Shown here: piece by piece, positions 19,880 through 28,438 of the stretch
Layout of the letters: each line of letters opens with the position of its first letter
Numbering within the stretch: the stretch's first letter is position 1
From: Butyricimonas faecihominis
GTDB lineage: Bacteria > Bacteroidota > Bacteroidia > Bacteroidales > Marinifilaceae
Length of the DNA stretch: 64,000 bases
Reading direction: 5' to 3'
NCBI RefSeq assembly: GCF_033096445.1
Contig: NZ_AP028155.1
Location: forward strand, 2,175,880 to 2,239,879
The notes under the pieces: generated by a model
The model's database searches: none
Told to the model about the DNA's origin: nothing
What the model saw: only the letters and a program-made list of their open reading frames with translations
Translations under genes and position numbers: made by a program

Positions 19880-21466
19880 TTATTTATTACGTTTCCAATA
19901 CTGTTTTATCCAAAACTTTCGAGCAACTTCAAATTCTTTTATGTTCGAAATAGCTTGCCCTTTCTCGATTTGCTCCATATTACGAGCTAAAGTTACAACA
20001 TTCTTACCAGAAAGTCCTAAAAACTTTTCCATTACTTTGGGATTCTTATCTTTTATATCAAGCAAAAAAGCGATCTCACACATGGTAGAAAAATCAAAAT
20101 CAGGTTGATTATATTCTTCTATACCTTGAGATAATAAAACAACGGCAACCCCCTTCGAACGTATTTCCCTTAAAATTTTCTCTAAAATATATTGATATTT
20201 TTTCTCTTTAAATAAAACATGAGCTTCATCAATAAGAATAACATACCTCATTGCTTTCAATGCATTGTCAACAGAAGTGTTATCCATATTCATAAATACA
20301 TTATAAATATAATTTATAATTAGAAAAAGAGAAGTAAATCTAACAGAATTAGATAAATCTCCTGATAACGAGAGATACAAATTTTTATTCAAAAAGTTAG
20401 ATTCATTTTTGGGATCATCAATAAAAATTTTATACCGACTTAATTCATCCATTATTTCTGTTAATGAATCCCTTTTATCTCCGACCAATCCATGTAGATG
20501 CTCATTAACCATACTCAAACTTGGATATGTCCCACCCTTTTGGCTAATAAAAGCTTCCTGAACAGCTTCTCTCAATTTACCTTTTTGCTTAATACCAATA
20601 TTTGAATATTTACAAATAATATCAACAAATTTATCTATACCCATATTCTTATTAACCTCATTAACATTATCTATAAATGTTAAAGGATTTACGGGAAATT
20701 GCATTTGTGGTACATCAACAAAATCTGTCTTAGTTGCTTTAAAAAAAGGTTCTCTATTTTTTATATCATCTTGCTTCAAACCTTTAAAATCAAGATAAAT
20801 AAAATTTACATGCCCATTTGACTGTTCATAAATTTGAGATAGAAATTCTAATGCAAATTCCGTTTTACCCGTTCCTGAATTTCCTGCAATTGCAATGTGA
20901 CAATTATTATATCTACTAGTATCATTTAAAGATAAATAAATGGTCTGAGGATTTTCTTCTACCGTACTTCCAACATTGATTTTAATACTTCCAGTGTAAT
21001 AAGACTTATCTATATGTTGTTGATTATTACGTACTGCATCTAAAGGAACATTCAAATCTGTCAAATAAAGCGTACCCTTTTCTATATATTCGATAAGAAA
21101 ATCAAAGAATGTATAATTGTAATTATCTTGAAATATATTATCAAGTAATTCTAAACCATGATCAATATGTAATTTAATATACCGAGGGATATTTACTTCA
21201 TCTGTTTTGTACAACCCATAATATTGAGAAATCAACGCTATATAAAAATCTCTATATTTCTCATCAAATAAAATATGATCTTTATATTCTTTACCCTTTG
21301 AATCATATAAATTAAAATCACTTGTTTGAAATTTTTTCCCTGTTTGCAAAGAATAGCCTAACGCAATTCGAGCAATCACATTTTCTTTTGTACCATACGG
21401 AAGCTTTGTTGTTAACTTTCGTACAATTTCTTGATTTTTTTCAGAAGTTTTTATATTAATCTGCAT
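19880..21466 (-). CDS. DndE-like protein fused to a HerA/FtsK-type ATPase
   Basis: This 528-residue protein looks like two domains. Residues about 1-125 resemble DndE, the small DNA-binding subunit of phosphorothioation: RIALGYSLQTG, FDEKYRDFYIALISQYYG and IPRYIKLHIDHGLELL follow the DndE pattern. Residues about 180-520 are a HerA/FtsK-like ATPase with Walker A AGNSGTGKTEFA (near 193-204), Walker B YVILIDEAHVLF (near 406) and a following VVLLSQGIEEY. DndE is normally about 110 residues and free-standing, while HerA-like proteins (DndH/DptH) belong to the restriction arm, so this fusion joins both roles. It overlaps dndD by 11 bases. Confidence 0.8.
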   Translation of the reverse strand: MQINIKTSEKNQEIVRKLTTKLPYGTKENVIARIALGYSLQTGKKFQTSDFNLYDSKGKEYKDHILFDEKYRDFYIALISQYYGLYKTDEVNIPRYIKLHIDHGLELLDNIFQDNYNYTFFDFLIEYIEKGTLYLTDLNVPLDAVRNNQQHIDKSYYTGSIKINVGSTVEENPQTIYLSLNDTSRYNNCHIAIAGNSGTGKTEFALEFLSQIYEQSNGHVNFIYLDFKGLKQDDIKNREPFFKATKTDFVDVPQMQFPVNPLTFIDNVNEVNKNMGIDKFVDIICKYSNIGIKQKGKLREAVQEAFISQKGGTYPSLSMVNEHLHGLVGDKRDSLTEIMDELSRYKIFIDDPKNESNFLNKNLYLSLSGDLSNSVRFTSLFLIINYIYNVFMNMDNTSVDNALKAMRYVILIDEAHVLFKEKKYQYILEKILREIRSKGVAVVLLSQGIEEYNQPDFDFSTMCEIAFLLDIKDKNPKVMEKFLGLSGKNVVTLARNMEQIEKGQAISNIKEFEVARKFWIKQYWKRNK

Positions 21467-23582
21467 TATATATCAAATTATACGTTGATAAAAAATCTTC
21501 AGGAGATGTTTCTACAAACTCAGAATTATCAGTACTAACATTATTTATTAAATACGCCCGACTAACATTGGGTTTCAACAAACAATATTCCCTTTCCGTT
21601 AATTCCTTGTTTATTAATGGGAAAATTACAACTTGTTTTGACACACTAGGATAAAAATATTTAATAATATTCTCCGCATGTTGTTCATCAAATTTTTGCA
21701 TCGGGCTATCAATAAACACAGGAAACTCTATTTCAGATTCATCTACTAATGAACTTAACAAAGCCGAAGCATACATTTGCCTTTCTCCCATCGACAGGGA
21801 TGCTTTATCTATAACCTTATCACGTTTATCATATAGAACAATATCAATATCATCTCCGGTGAAGTTAATATCGACCTCCACACGAGTCACAAAATTTTTC
21901 TTATGCAACAGGATATTTAAGGAATTCAACATTTTTACTTCTAAAGATTTCTTTTTTTCTTCTTTAAACAAAACTATAAAATTTTGCAATTTAGTTATCA
22001 ATTGTCTTGTTTTCTGCTCTTTTAAAGAATATGAGCTAGATTCATCTATTTTTTTTCTCAAAATCTCCTGCCGTTGACGACAAGCTTTTAATTGGTTTTG
22101 CGTCTCTCCAATCTTTAAAACAGTAGTTTCTATCTCATTCGAATATTGATTTATTCGTGAAATAAGAGCATTTTTTTTATCTCTCAAAGCCAACGTATAT
22201 TCATCTCCTGCATTTTTTTGAGCATCACGAATTTTTCTATTTATAGAATCTAATTGATTTTTATAAAATGAATATTCCGTATTTAATTGAGTAAATTTAT
22301 CTTTAAAACTATGTTTTATAGTATTAACTAACTGAACAAATTCATTAAATTGAGAACTAGAAAAATCATGTAAAACTTTAAAATTTTCAGGGATCGGAGA
22401 TTCTTCTACAAAAAAATATTTTTTTACCAATCTCTTGATCTGTTCTTCATAAAACTCTCGAATTTTAATACCATTCTTATCAAATACAATATTTGTATAT
22501 AATCGAGCATTTTCTATATCAGCTCTTATTTTATCAATTTTATCTAAAATATCTTCCTGTTTATACTTTTGTTCTAAAGCTAACTTTTCATTATTTAATT
22601 GTTCTGATACATTAGCAACAGTTTCTCCTGCTAAAGCAAAAGGTATTATATCAAGAAGCTCTTTCAACTCACTTTGTTTGTCAACAATCTTTTGTTCTAG
22701 AGACAATTGCTCTGCTTTCAAGGCATTTAGTTCTTCTAACGACATTCGATCTCCTTCTCTTATGAGTTTTCTTTGAATTTCTTCTACTTCTTTCTCGGTT
22801 ATATTTTTCTCCTCTTTTAGATCTTCTATTTGCTTATTCAAATCAGCAACATCTTCGCTATAATTTTTTATATCCGCATGAAGTTGCGTCAATTCTTTCC
22901 TTTCTTCAGGCTTTGCAGAACGACGTCTATATTCATCCTGCTTTTCTTCTAAAGTAGTTTTTAAATCCTCATATTTTTGTATGCCTAAAACCTGAGAATA
23001 TGCTCGACTCAATTGCTGCCGCTGCAAATTAGAACTAACTTCCGCTAATGATACAATCTTTTCAGCATCAAAAAAGAAAAACTTTGCAATCTCAATAGGT
23101 AAGATAAAATCACGAATAAAAATTTCCTCTCCTTTTTGATTTTCTTTCGTTAGATCTTCAATTAACTCATTAGGATACCCATCAATAAGCACCTCTACTT
23201 TATCCGATGAACTTGTTATTATATTATAAGATCTCCTAATTGTCACCTCATTACAAGTTATATCAGGAATTTTTACATCAGAAAAAGTAATCATAACAGA
23301 AAATTCAGTCTCTCCCTCTTCACGAGCTCTCCGATTTAAACTTTCCACTATATATTTAGTGTAATTACCTTTATCTCTAATTTCTTTTTCGTATAGCTCA
23401 TCCACTTTCTCCATCTGTTTACCATACAAACACCACACTAACGACATCAAAAAAGTAGTCTTACCAAATCCATTCTTACCACTGATAACAACAACATTAG
23501 CGTCATTGGACGGTAATAAAGAAATAGTATTACACCCTTTATATATTCTAAAATTATTTAATTGTATTTCTTTGATAAACAT
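21456..23582 (-). CDS. dndD: DNA phosphorothioation protein DndD (SMC-like ATPase)
   Basis: This 708-residue ATPase of the RecF/SMC type works with DndC and DndE to put sulfur into the DNA backbone, probably by opening or nicking DNA. Walker A is VISGKNGFGKTTFL (about 33-46). Two long coiled-coil arms occupy about 210-310 and 450-570. The ABC signature LSMGERQMYASALL and Walker B FPVFIDSPMQKFD lie near 600-640. IREFILPIEIAKFFFFDAEKI-like text near 160 (FFFDAEKIVSLA) is characteristic of DndD. It shares one base with the end of dndC and overlaps the next gene by 11 bases. Confidence 0.9.
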   Translation of the reverse strand: MFIKEIQLNNFRIYKGCNTISLLPSNDANVVVISGKNGFGKTTFLMSLVWCLYGKQMEKVDELYEKEIRDKGNYTKYIVESLNRRAREEGETEFSVMITFSDVKIPDITCNEVTIRRSYNIITSSSDKVEVLIDGYPNELIEDLTKENQKGEEIFIRDFILPIEIAKFFFFDAEKIVSLAEVSSNLQRQQLSRAYSQVLGIQKYEDLKTTLEEKQDEYRRRSAKPEERKELTQLHADIKNYSEDVADLNKQIEDLKEEKNITEKEVEEIQRKLIREGDRMSLEELNALKAEQLSLEQKIVDKQSELKELLDIIPFALAGETVANVSEQLNNEKLALEQKYKQEDILDKIDKIRADIENARLYTNIVFDKNGIKIREFYEEQIKRLVKKYFFVEESPIPENFKVLHDFSSSQFNEFVQLVNTIKHSFKDKFTQLNTEYSFYKNQLDSINRKIRDAQKNAGDEYTLALRDKKNALISRINQYSNEIETTVLKIGETQNQLKACRQRQEILRKKIDESSSYSLKEQKTRQLITKLQNFIVLFKEEKKKSLEVKMLNSLNILLHKKNFVTRVEVDINFTGDDIDIVLYDKRDKVIDKASLSMGERQMYASALLSSLVDESEIEFPVFIDSPMQKFDEQHAENIIKYFYPSVSKQVVIFPLINKELTEREYCLLKPNVSRAYLINNVSTDNSEFVETSPEDFLSTYNLIYNAD

Positions 23583-24937
23583 TACCCTACTTTTTTATTA
23601 ATATACTTTTCAATGACCCTTTCCATATCGTCTTTTAAACCTCTTTTCCGATTCAATAAAGCTTTATTTCTCTGTAGCCCTAAAAGTTCTCGAATCAATT
23701 CGTAATCAGACTTGTCATCAGAGCAAACTTTAGCTAATAAGTCTAATTCTCTTTGCATTTTCTGGGTATGCTTTTCCATTTCTATTTTTTTATCATAGAT
23801 ATTATTATATATTTCGGAGACAGTCCGCAAAAATTTAACATCCTCTTTATAAAGTTCATCCCTATTCCATACAATTTGAATTGCAACTAATTCTTGATTA
23901 TTTATTAATTCGATATCAGATCGCTCAAATTGAACCTCTCGTTGAGCCATAAGCAATTTTTCAAGCAACTTAATACGATATTCTGGCGTATATGTTCCTT
24001 GATTATGACCATCATTAGAAACAGCAATTTGTCCATTCCTTCGTGTCGACAATCGATTCTTGGAGAGATTACGACCATTAAATAACTCTTCTCTAAATCG
24101 CAAAAGAGGCCTTAACCACTCCTCTCCATTCGCAACCAATGCTGTTAAAGATTTATCTTCTTTAACAACAGTACAAGTCCAACAGCCAAAACGACTTTGC
24201 CCGCATGCCCCATGACTGTTATCCGTTACAATTGTAGGACATTCATAATCGTCTGCACTTGCATTCATGTAAATTTGAAATAACTTTGAATTATCTGCCC
24301 CCCAAGGGGAAGTCATCGCATTAATTATGTACCAAACCTCCTCCAACATCAAGTCCTTTATAGGAGAATAAACATACGTATTCGGATTATACGGATGTTT
24401 AGCCAACCTTTTGCCACGTAACGAATGTTTCTTTATTGATTTTGCACGATTAACACTTTCTGCACTACGAGTTCCAATAAGAATTATAGCCTCTCCATAT
24501 TCTGCTACTTGTTCTATCAAAAAACGAGACGTAGGTTTTATCTTCATCTTATCAGTACACCAACGAAAAGTATTATTAGGTACAGGATATCCCCGTCCTA
24601 TAACATTTACCCAAAAAGAATCTTCTAATCGCGGAATTGTCCTTTTCACATATATAGGCATATCTTGGCAAACCGCAGCAGTCTGTATTTTTCCTAAAAC
24701 ATTATCAACATATTTTGCTATAATTGGATTTTCAACCAAAGTGTCATTACAAACAACATACACACAACGCTGTCTCTTCTCTTCTGGAATTTTGCTTATT
24801 GCATACCACACTAACTGAAGTAAAACCGTAGAATCTTTTCCTCCACTAAAACCTATTATCCAAGGACGTAAATTATCCTCTATCAAATATTGATCAATTA
24901 ATTCTGATATTATATAATTAATTCTTTGAGAACTCAT
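23582..24937 (-). CDS. dndC: DNA phosphorothioation sulfurtransferase DndC
   Basis: This 451-residue enzyme of the PAPS-reductase/ATP-pyrophosphatase fold activates DNA and transfers sulfur. The PP-loop FSGGKDSTVLLQL is at about 30-42. The cysteines likely to hold the 4Fe-4S cluster are in HGACGQSRFGCWTC (about 243-256). The middle segment NTFRWCTDKMKIKP is typical of DndC/SspD. It is the first gene of the operon. No DndA-type cysteine desulfurase is adjacent, so sulfur must come from a housekeeping IscS-like enzyme elsewhere. The operon is visibly more AT-rich than its flanks, a sign of horizontal acquisition. Confidence 0.93.
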   Translation of the reverse strand: MSSQRINYIISELIDQYLIEDNLRPWIIGFSGGKDSTVLLQLVWYAISKIPEEKRQRCVYVVCNDTLVENPIIAKYVDNVLGKIQTAAVCQDMPIYVKRTIPRLEDSFWVNVIGRGYPVPNNTFRWCTDKMKIKPTSRFLIEQVAEYGEAIILIGTRSAESVNRAKSIKKHSLRGKRLAKHPYNPNTYVYSPIKDLMLEEVWYIINAMTSPWGADNSKLFQIYMNASADDYECPTIVTDNSHGACGQSRFGCWTCTVVKEDKSLTALVANGEEWLRPLLRFREELFNGRNLSKNRLSTRRNGQIAVSNDGHNQGTYTPEYRIKLLEKLLMAQREVQFERSDIELINNQELVAIQIVWNRDELYKEDVKFLRTVSEIYNNIYDKKIEMEKHTQKMQRELDLLAKVCSDDKSDYELIRELLGLQRNKALLNRKRGLKDDMERVIEKYINKKVG

Positions 24938-25425
24938 TTTATTCTATTATTTAAATCTCCATAAACACGAGATATATTAGCTTTTTTAATATGGCAATTC
25001 GAAAATTTATTAGATTACAAAACTACAAAAAATACAAGAACAAGCAATTAAATACCCTAAGGTATTAGTAAATTTCCATCATTGAAAAAGATTTAATCTA
25101 TATCTTCTTTATCCGATATAATTAAGTACCAAAAACAAAATATTTCCTAACATACAAATTTATAGCACAACAACAACTACCCCGTAACCAACTACAAAAC
25201 CCAACAAATCTAACCGAGAACAAGAAGAGATCTAACCGAAAAGCTACCCCTCTTTCGAAAACTCCCCAGAGCTTAAACAGAACTCAGATAACAGCGACAG
25301 GCGAATCAACGGTTTATCTCTGAATGATCAACGAAAAAGGGTACTGTTCTCTATTAGATTACAACTGCATTACACCTAATTCTGGTTTAATCAAACCGAT
25401 ATTTCATTCTCTTCGGGAAGACATT
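24938..25425. other. Upstream region of the Dnd-like operon
   Basis: This 488-base gene-free region must carry the dndC promoter. A 6-bp-arm dyad (AATACC CTAA GGTATT) lies at 25051-25066, about 115 bases upstream of dndC, and could be an operator. A minus-strand TAAATTTG (25162-25155) resembles a -7 box but has no TTG at the right distance. The part near 25140-25300 has fewer T residues and no convincing frame. Confidence 0.5.
25051..25066. promoter_or_regulatory. Small dyad upstream of dndC
   Basis: AATACC-CTAA-GGTATT is a perfect inverted repeat with a four-base centre, in the only sizeable gap upstream of the operon. It may be an operator. No DndB-type regulator is encoded in the operon, so the ParB-like protein or an outside factor would have to bind it. 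Evidence is positional only. Confidence 0.3.
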
Positions 25426-25890
25426 TTAAGACATGACAAACGAGAAAGGTAATAACTGGCTGGCCTTGATCAAAAGGGTTCTTTTTTTGCCTATCATGAT
25501 AACATCAAAATCCGCTTTATAACGTTGAACAATTTCTGCCATCACTTGCCGACAGGCCCCGCACGGAGTAACATTTTCATCCACTTCCACACCATGATCA
25601 CGGGCTGCAATAGCGATTGCCTTAATCCCCATCTCCGGATAAGCGGAACAAGCATAAAACAATGCGGTCCGCTCAGCGCACAACCCGGAAGGATAAGCAA
25701 CATTCTCCTGATTAGTACCACAAACGACCTCTCCGTTATTCATCAGCACGGCGGCTCCCACGGCAAAACCGGAATACACGCAATACGCATTTTTCGTGAC
25801 ATCCAAGGCAGCACGACACAATTCCTCGTACCCTTCCGGGTAAGATTCCCGGTACACCGTGTAATCAATCTTCAATTCCGCTTTCTCCAT
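25426..25890 (-). CDS. cdd: Cytidine deaminase
   Basis: This cytosolic zinc enzyme deaminates cytidine and deoxycytidine to uridine forms in pyrimidine salvage. From the ATG at 25890 it has 154 residues, the normal length for a tetrameric CDA plus a short tail. The zinc/catalytic motifs CAERTALF (Cys-Ala-Glu) and PCGACRQVMAE are intact, and NQENVAYPSG forms the substrate loop. I rejected a 13-residue longer start because it would overlap the short divergent promoter region shared with the glucosaminidase gene and adds a non-conserved leader. Confidence 0.94.
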   Translation of the reverse strand: MEKAELKIDYTVYRESYPEGYEELCRAALDVTKNAYCVYSGFAVGAAVLMNNGEVVCGTNQENVAYPSGLCAERTALFYACSAYPEMGIKAIAIAARDHGVEVDENVTPCGACRQVMAEIVQRYKADFDVIMIGKKRTLLIKASQLLPFSFVMS

Positions 25891-25940
25891 TCTATTTTTT
25901 TTCGTAATTTTACCGCCAATATAAAACATTATCGGAAACT

Positions 25941-26858
25941 ATGAGCAAGATTTACGTTATTTTATTTTTGAGTTTTATATGTGTTAACATATGTGGAGCC
26001 TCTACGGACAGTCGCAAAGCGTTCATCAAAAAATATAAAAGTATCGCCATCGAAGAGATGGATCGTACGGGAATCCCCGCCAGCATCAAGCTGGCACAAG
26101 GAATGTTGGAATCCGGATGCGGAACATCCAAACTGGCGGTCAATGCCAACAACCATTTCGGTATCAAATGCCACAACTGGAACGGGGCCAGTTTCACCAT
26201 GGACGATGATAAACGAAACGAATGTTTCCGAAAATACAGGAATCCGGAAGAATCATGGGTAGATCACAGTGAATTCTTGCTCACCCGTCCCCGCTATGCC
26301 TTTCTGTTCGACCTGCCAAAAACAGATTACAAAAGCTGGGCTAAAGGATTGAAAAAAGCAGGATATGCAACCGCCTCCGATTACGCACAAAAACTCATTA
26401 AGATTATCGAGGAAGAAGAGTTATATCAATTCGATCGTCCGGCAAAAAAAGTCCGTCCGATACCCAATGAATTAAACTACAAACTCAGCGAAAGCAAAAA
26501 CTACCAGAGCCGGGTGGTATATATCAATCGGATTCCTTCTGTAAAAGTGAAAGAAGGGGACACGTTTGAAAGTATCGCCCAGTATTTCAATATTCCGTTG
26601 AAGAAATTATTAAAATACAACGATAAAAACGAACTTTCGATCCGTACAGGAATGCACGTGTTCTTGGCAAAGAAAAAGAATAAAGCTCCCAAAGGTTACA
26701 CGTTCCATAAAACGAAAGCCGGAGACACCATGTACATGATCTCCCAGATATATGGAATCAAGCTCGCCAAATTGTTGCAATATAACTACATGGAAAACGG
26801 CGAAAAACCTCAGGTTGGAGAAATGATCTCGTTAAGAGGTCCCGCCCAATTATACTAA
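25941..26858 (+). CDS. Glucosaminidase with LysM repeats (peptidoglycan hydrolase)
   Basis: This 305-residue exported cell-wall enzyme cleaves the glycan backbone next to N-acetylglucosamine. It has a signal peptide (about 1-20), then a FlgJ/LytG-type glucosaminidase domain (about 25-160) with ASIKLAQGMLESGCGTS, whose Glu is catalytic, and NNHFGIKC. Two C-terminal LysM modules follow (about 193-240, VKVKEGDTFESIAQYF, and 253-300, TKAGDTMYMISQIYG), which hold it to peptidoglycan. It heads a run of plus-strand genes and is divergent from cdd with only 50 bases between starts. Confidence 0.93.
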   Translation: MSKIYVILFLSFICVNICGASTDSRKAFIKKYKSIAIEEMDRTGIPASIKLAQGMLESGCGTSKLAVNANNHFGIKCHNWNGASFTMDDDKRNECFRKYRNPEESWVDHSEFLLTRPRYAFLFDLPKTDYKSWAKGLKKAGYATASDYAQKLIKIIEEEELYQFDRPAKKVRPIPNELNYKLSESKNYQSRVVYINRIPSVKVKEGDTFESIAQYFNIPLKKLLKYNDKNELSIRTGMHVFLAKKKNKAPKGYTFHKTKAGDTMYMISQIYGIKLAKLLQYNYMENGEKPQVGEMISLRGPAQLY

Positions 26859-26872
26859 AGGAGAAAAATTAA

Positions 26873-27409
26873 ATGGAAAAAAATAACGAGCTATTCTTAA
26901 AGCAGAATTCAATATTCGGGTGCCTGATCGGGGGTACCTTCATTTTCGCATCTTTGTTATTTATCCTGGCAGGAAAAGGAATCGTGGTAAACGCACAATT
27001 CCACAACATCATCATGATGCTAACCATTTTCGGGATATTCATCGGTGTTCGGAAATACAGGGATGAACAGTTGGCTGGTGTCATTTCCTACGGGAAAGCA
27101 CTGAAAACAGGCATATTCATCCTTTGCATCGCCTCGTTATGCTATGCCGTGTACGTGTTCTTTTTATACACGTTCAACGCAGACTTACTGACCGAATTCA
27201 AAAACGTGACAATAAACACACTGAAAATTACCGGCCAGAATTCCCCACTCTTCAAAATGCTCGAAGAAAACGTTGATGTATATTTTGTTCCCGCCAGTAT
27301 CGCTTTCGGGGAATTATTCAATAGAATCATCGTGGGAACGGCCTTCTCGCTATTTATAGCCGGGTTGGTCAGAAGAAGTAAATTACCGTTTAACCCGCAA
27401 GAATTTTAA
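26873..27409 (+). CDS. DUF4199 family membrane protein
   Basis: This 178-residue integral membrane protein has four hydrophobic helices (about 13-35, 43-60, 80-100, 143-165) and the conserved-looking segment VRKYRDEQLAGVISYGKALKTG between helices 2 and 3, typical of DUF4199. It lies 14 bases downstream of the glucosaminidase gene with an AGGAG site in between, and 2 bases before the glycosyltransferase gene. The DUF4199-GT2 pairing is common in Bacteroidota and suggests a role in envelope glycan or lipid synthesis. No catalytic motif. Confidence 0.85.
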   Translation: MEKNNELFLKQNSIFGCLIGGTFIFASLLFILAGKGIVVNAQFHNIIMMLTIFGIFIGVRKYRDEQLAGVISYGKALKTGIFILCIASLCYAVYVFFLYTFNADLLTEFKNVTINTLKITGQNSPLFKMLEENVDVYFVPASIAFGELFNRIIVGTAFSLFIAGLVRRSKLPFNPQEF

Positions 27410-27411
27410 AC

Positions 27412-28359
27412 ATGGATATTTCAGTAGTCGTACCGTTATATAACGAAGAGGAATCGTTACCGGAACTTTCCGCATGGATTGAAAAAGTCATGACAACGAA
27501 CAATTTTACCTACGAAATTATCATGGTAGATGACGGGAGTAACGACAAGTCATGGAAAGTGATCGAACAACTGTCTGCTAAAGACAATCATGTACGCGGC
27601 ATTAAATTCCGCCGTAATTACGGGAAATCAGCCGCATTACATTGTGGTTTCGAGGATGCACAAGGAGACGTGGTAATCACCATGGATGCAGACTTGCAGG
27701 ATAGCCCGGATGAGATTCCTGAACTCTACCGCATGATCACGGAAGAAGATTATGACTTGATTTCCGGCTGGAAAAAGAAAAGATATGACCCGATAACCAA
27801 AACACTCCCGACAAAGCTCTTCAACGCTACTGCCCGGAAGTTCTCCGGCATCAAGTTACATGATTTTAATTGCGGGTTAAAGGCTTATAAAAACACGGTA
27901 GTGAAGAATATCGAAGTGTACGGGGAGATGCACCGTTACATTCCGATTTTGGCCAAACAGGCCGGATTCACCCGGATCGGGGAAAAGGTGGTTCATCATC
28001 AAGCCCGAAAATACGGGGTAACGAAATTCGGGTTGAACCGATTTATTAACGGTTTCCTCGACCTACTTTCCGTAACTTTTATTACCCGGTTCGCTAAAAA
28101 ACCCATGCACTTATTCGGTGCGCTGGGAACGCTGTTATTTATTATCGGATTTTGTGCCGCCGCTTGGATTGGTATTGAAAAACTGATCGCCGTGGCCCAT
28201 AACCTGAGAGTCCCTCTGGTAACAAACAATCCTTACTTCTATATCGCTCTGACCTGCATGATCATCGGTTCTCAACTTTTCTTGTCCGGTTTTCTGGCAG
28301 AATTAGTTTCCCGAAGTGCCAGCGATCGGAACGTGTACAGGATCGAGAAAAAAATATAA
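27412..28359 (+). CDS. Family 2 glycosyltransferase (DPM1/GtrB-like)
   Basis: This 315-residue membrane-bound enzyme transfers a sugar from a nucleotide sugar to a lipid carrier, most likely undecaprenyl phosphate. The GT-A domain (about 1-220) shows the start ISVVVPLYNEEESL, MVDDGSNDKSW and the metal-binding MDADLQDSPDEIP, typical of dolichol-phosphate-mannose synthase relatives. Two C-terminal membrane helices (about 229-255 and 268-290) match the GtrB/ArnC layout. It ends the 25941-28359 operon, which closes with a strong hairpin. Confidence 0.92.
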   Translation: MDISVVVPLYNEEESLPELSAWIEKVMTTNNFTYEIIMVDDGSNDKSWKVIEQLSAKDNHVRGIKFRRNYGKSAALHCGFEDAQGDVVITMDADLQDSPDEIPELYRMITEEDYDLISGWKKKRYDPITKTLPTKLFNATARKFSGIKLHDFNCGLKAYKNTVVKNIEVYGEMHRYIPILAKQAGFTRIGEKVVHHQARKYGVTKFGLNRFINGFLDLLSVTFITRFAKKPMHLFGALGTLLFIIGFCAAAWIGIEKLIAVAHNLRVPLVTNNPYFYIALTCMIIGSQLFLSGFLAELVSRSASDRNVYRIEKKI

Positions 28360-28380
28360 ATCACAAAATATTCTAAATTA

Positions 28381-28412
28381 AAAATGTCCACCTCATTTGA
28401 AGTGGACATTTT
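28381..28412. terminator. Bidirectional terminator hairpin
   Basis: AAAATGTCCAC and GTGGACATTTT form an 11-bp stem with a 10-base loop. A/T runs on both sides serve both the upstream plus-strand operon and the convergent MFS gene. Confidence 0.85.
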
Positions 28413-28438
28413 CAATATAAATATAATCAATTTTCCTC

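Noticed and set aside
25155-25162. Minus-strand TAAATTTG as dndC promoter
   Set aside because: No TTG lies 19-22 bases upstream, and the distance to the dndC start (over 200 bases) is long; such boxes occur by chance in AT-rich DNA.
17776-25425. DndA cysteine desulfurase or DndFGH genes near the operon
   Set aside because: I looked on both strands through both flanks; no PLP-lysine desulfurase motif or DndFGH-like proteins are present in the window.
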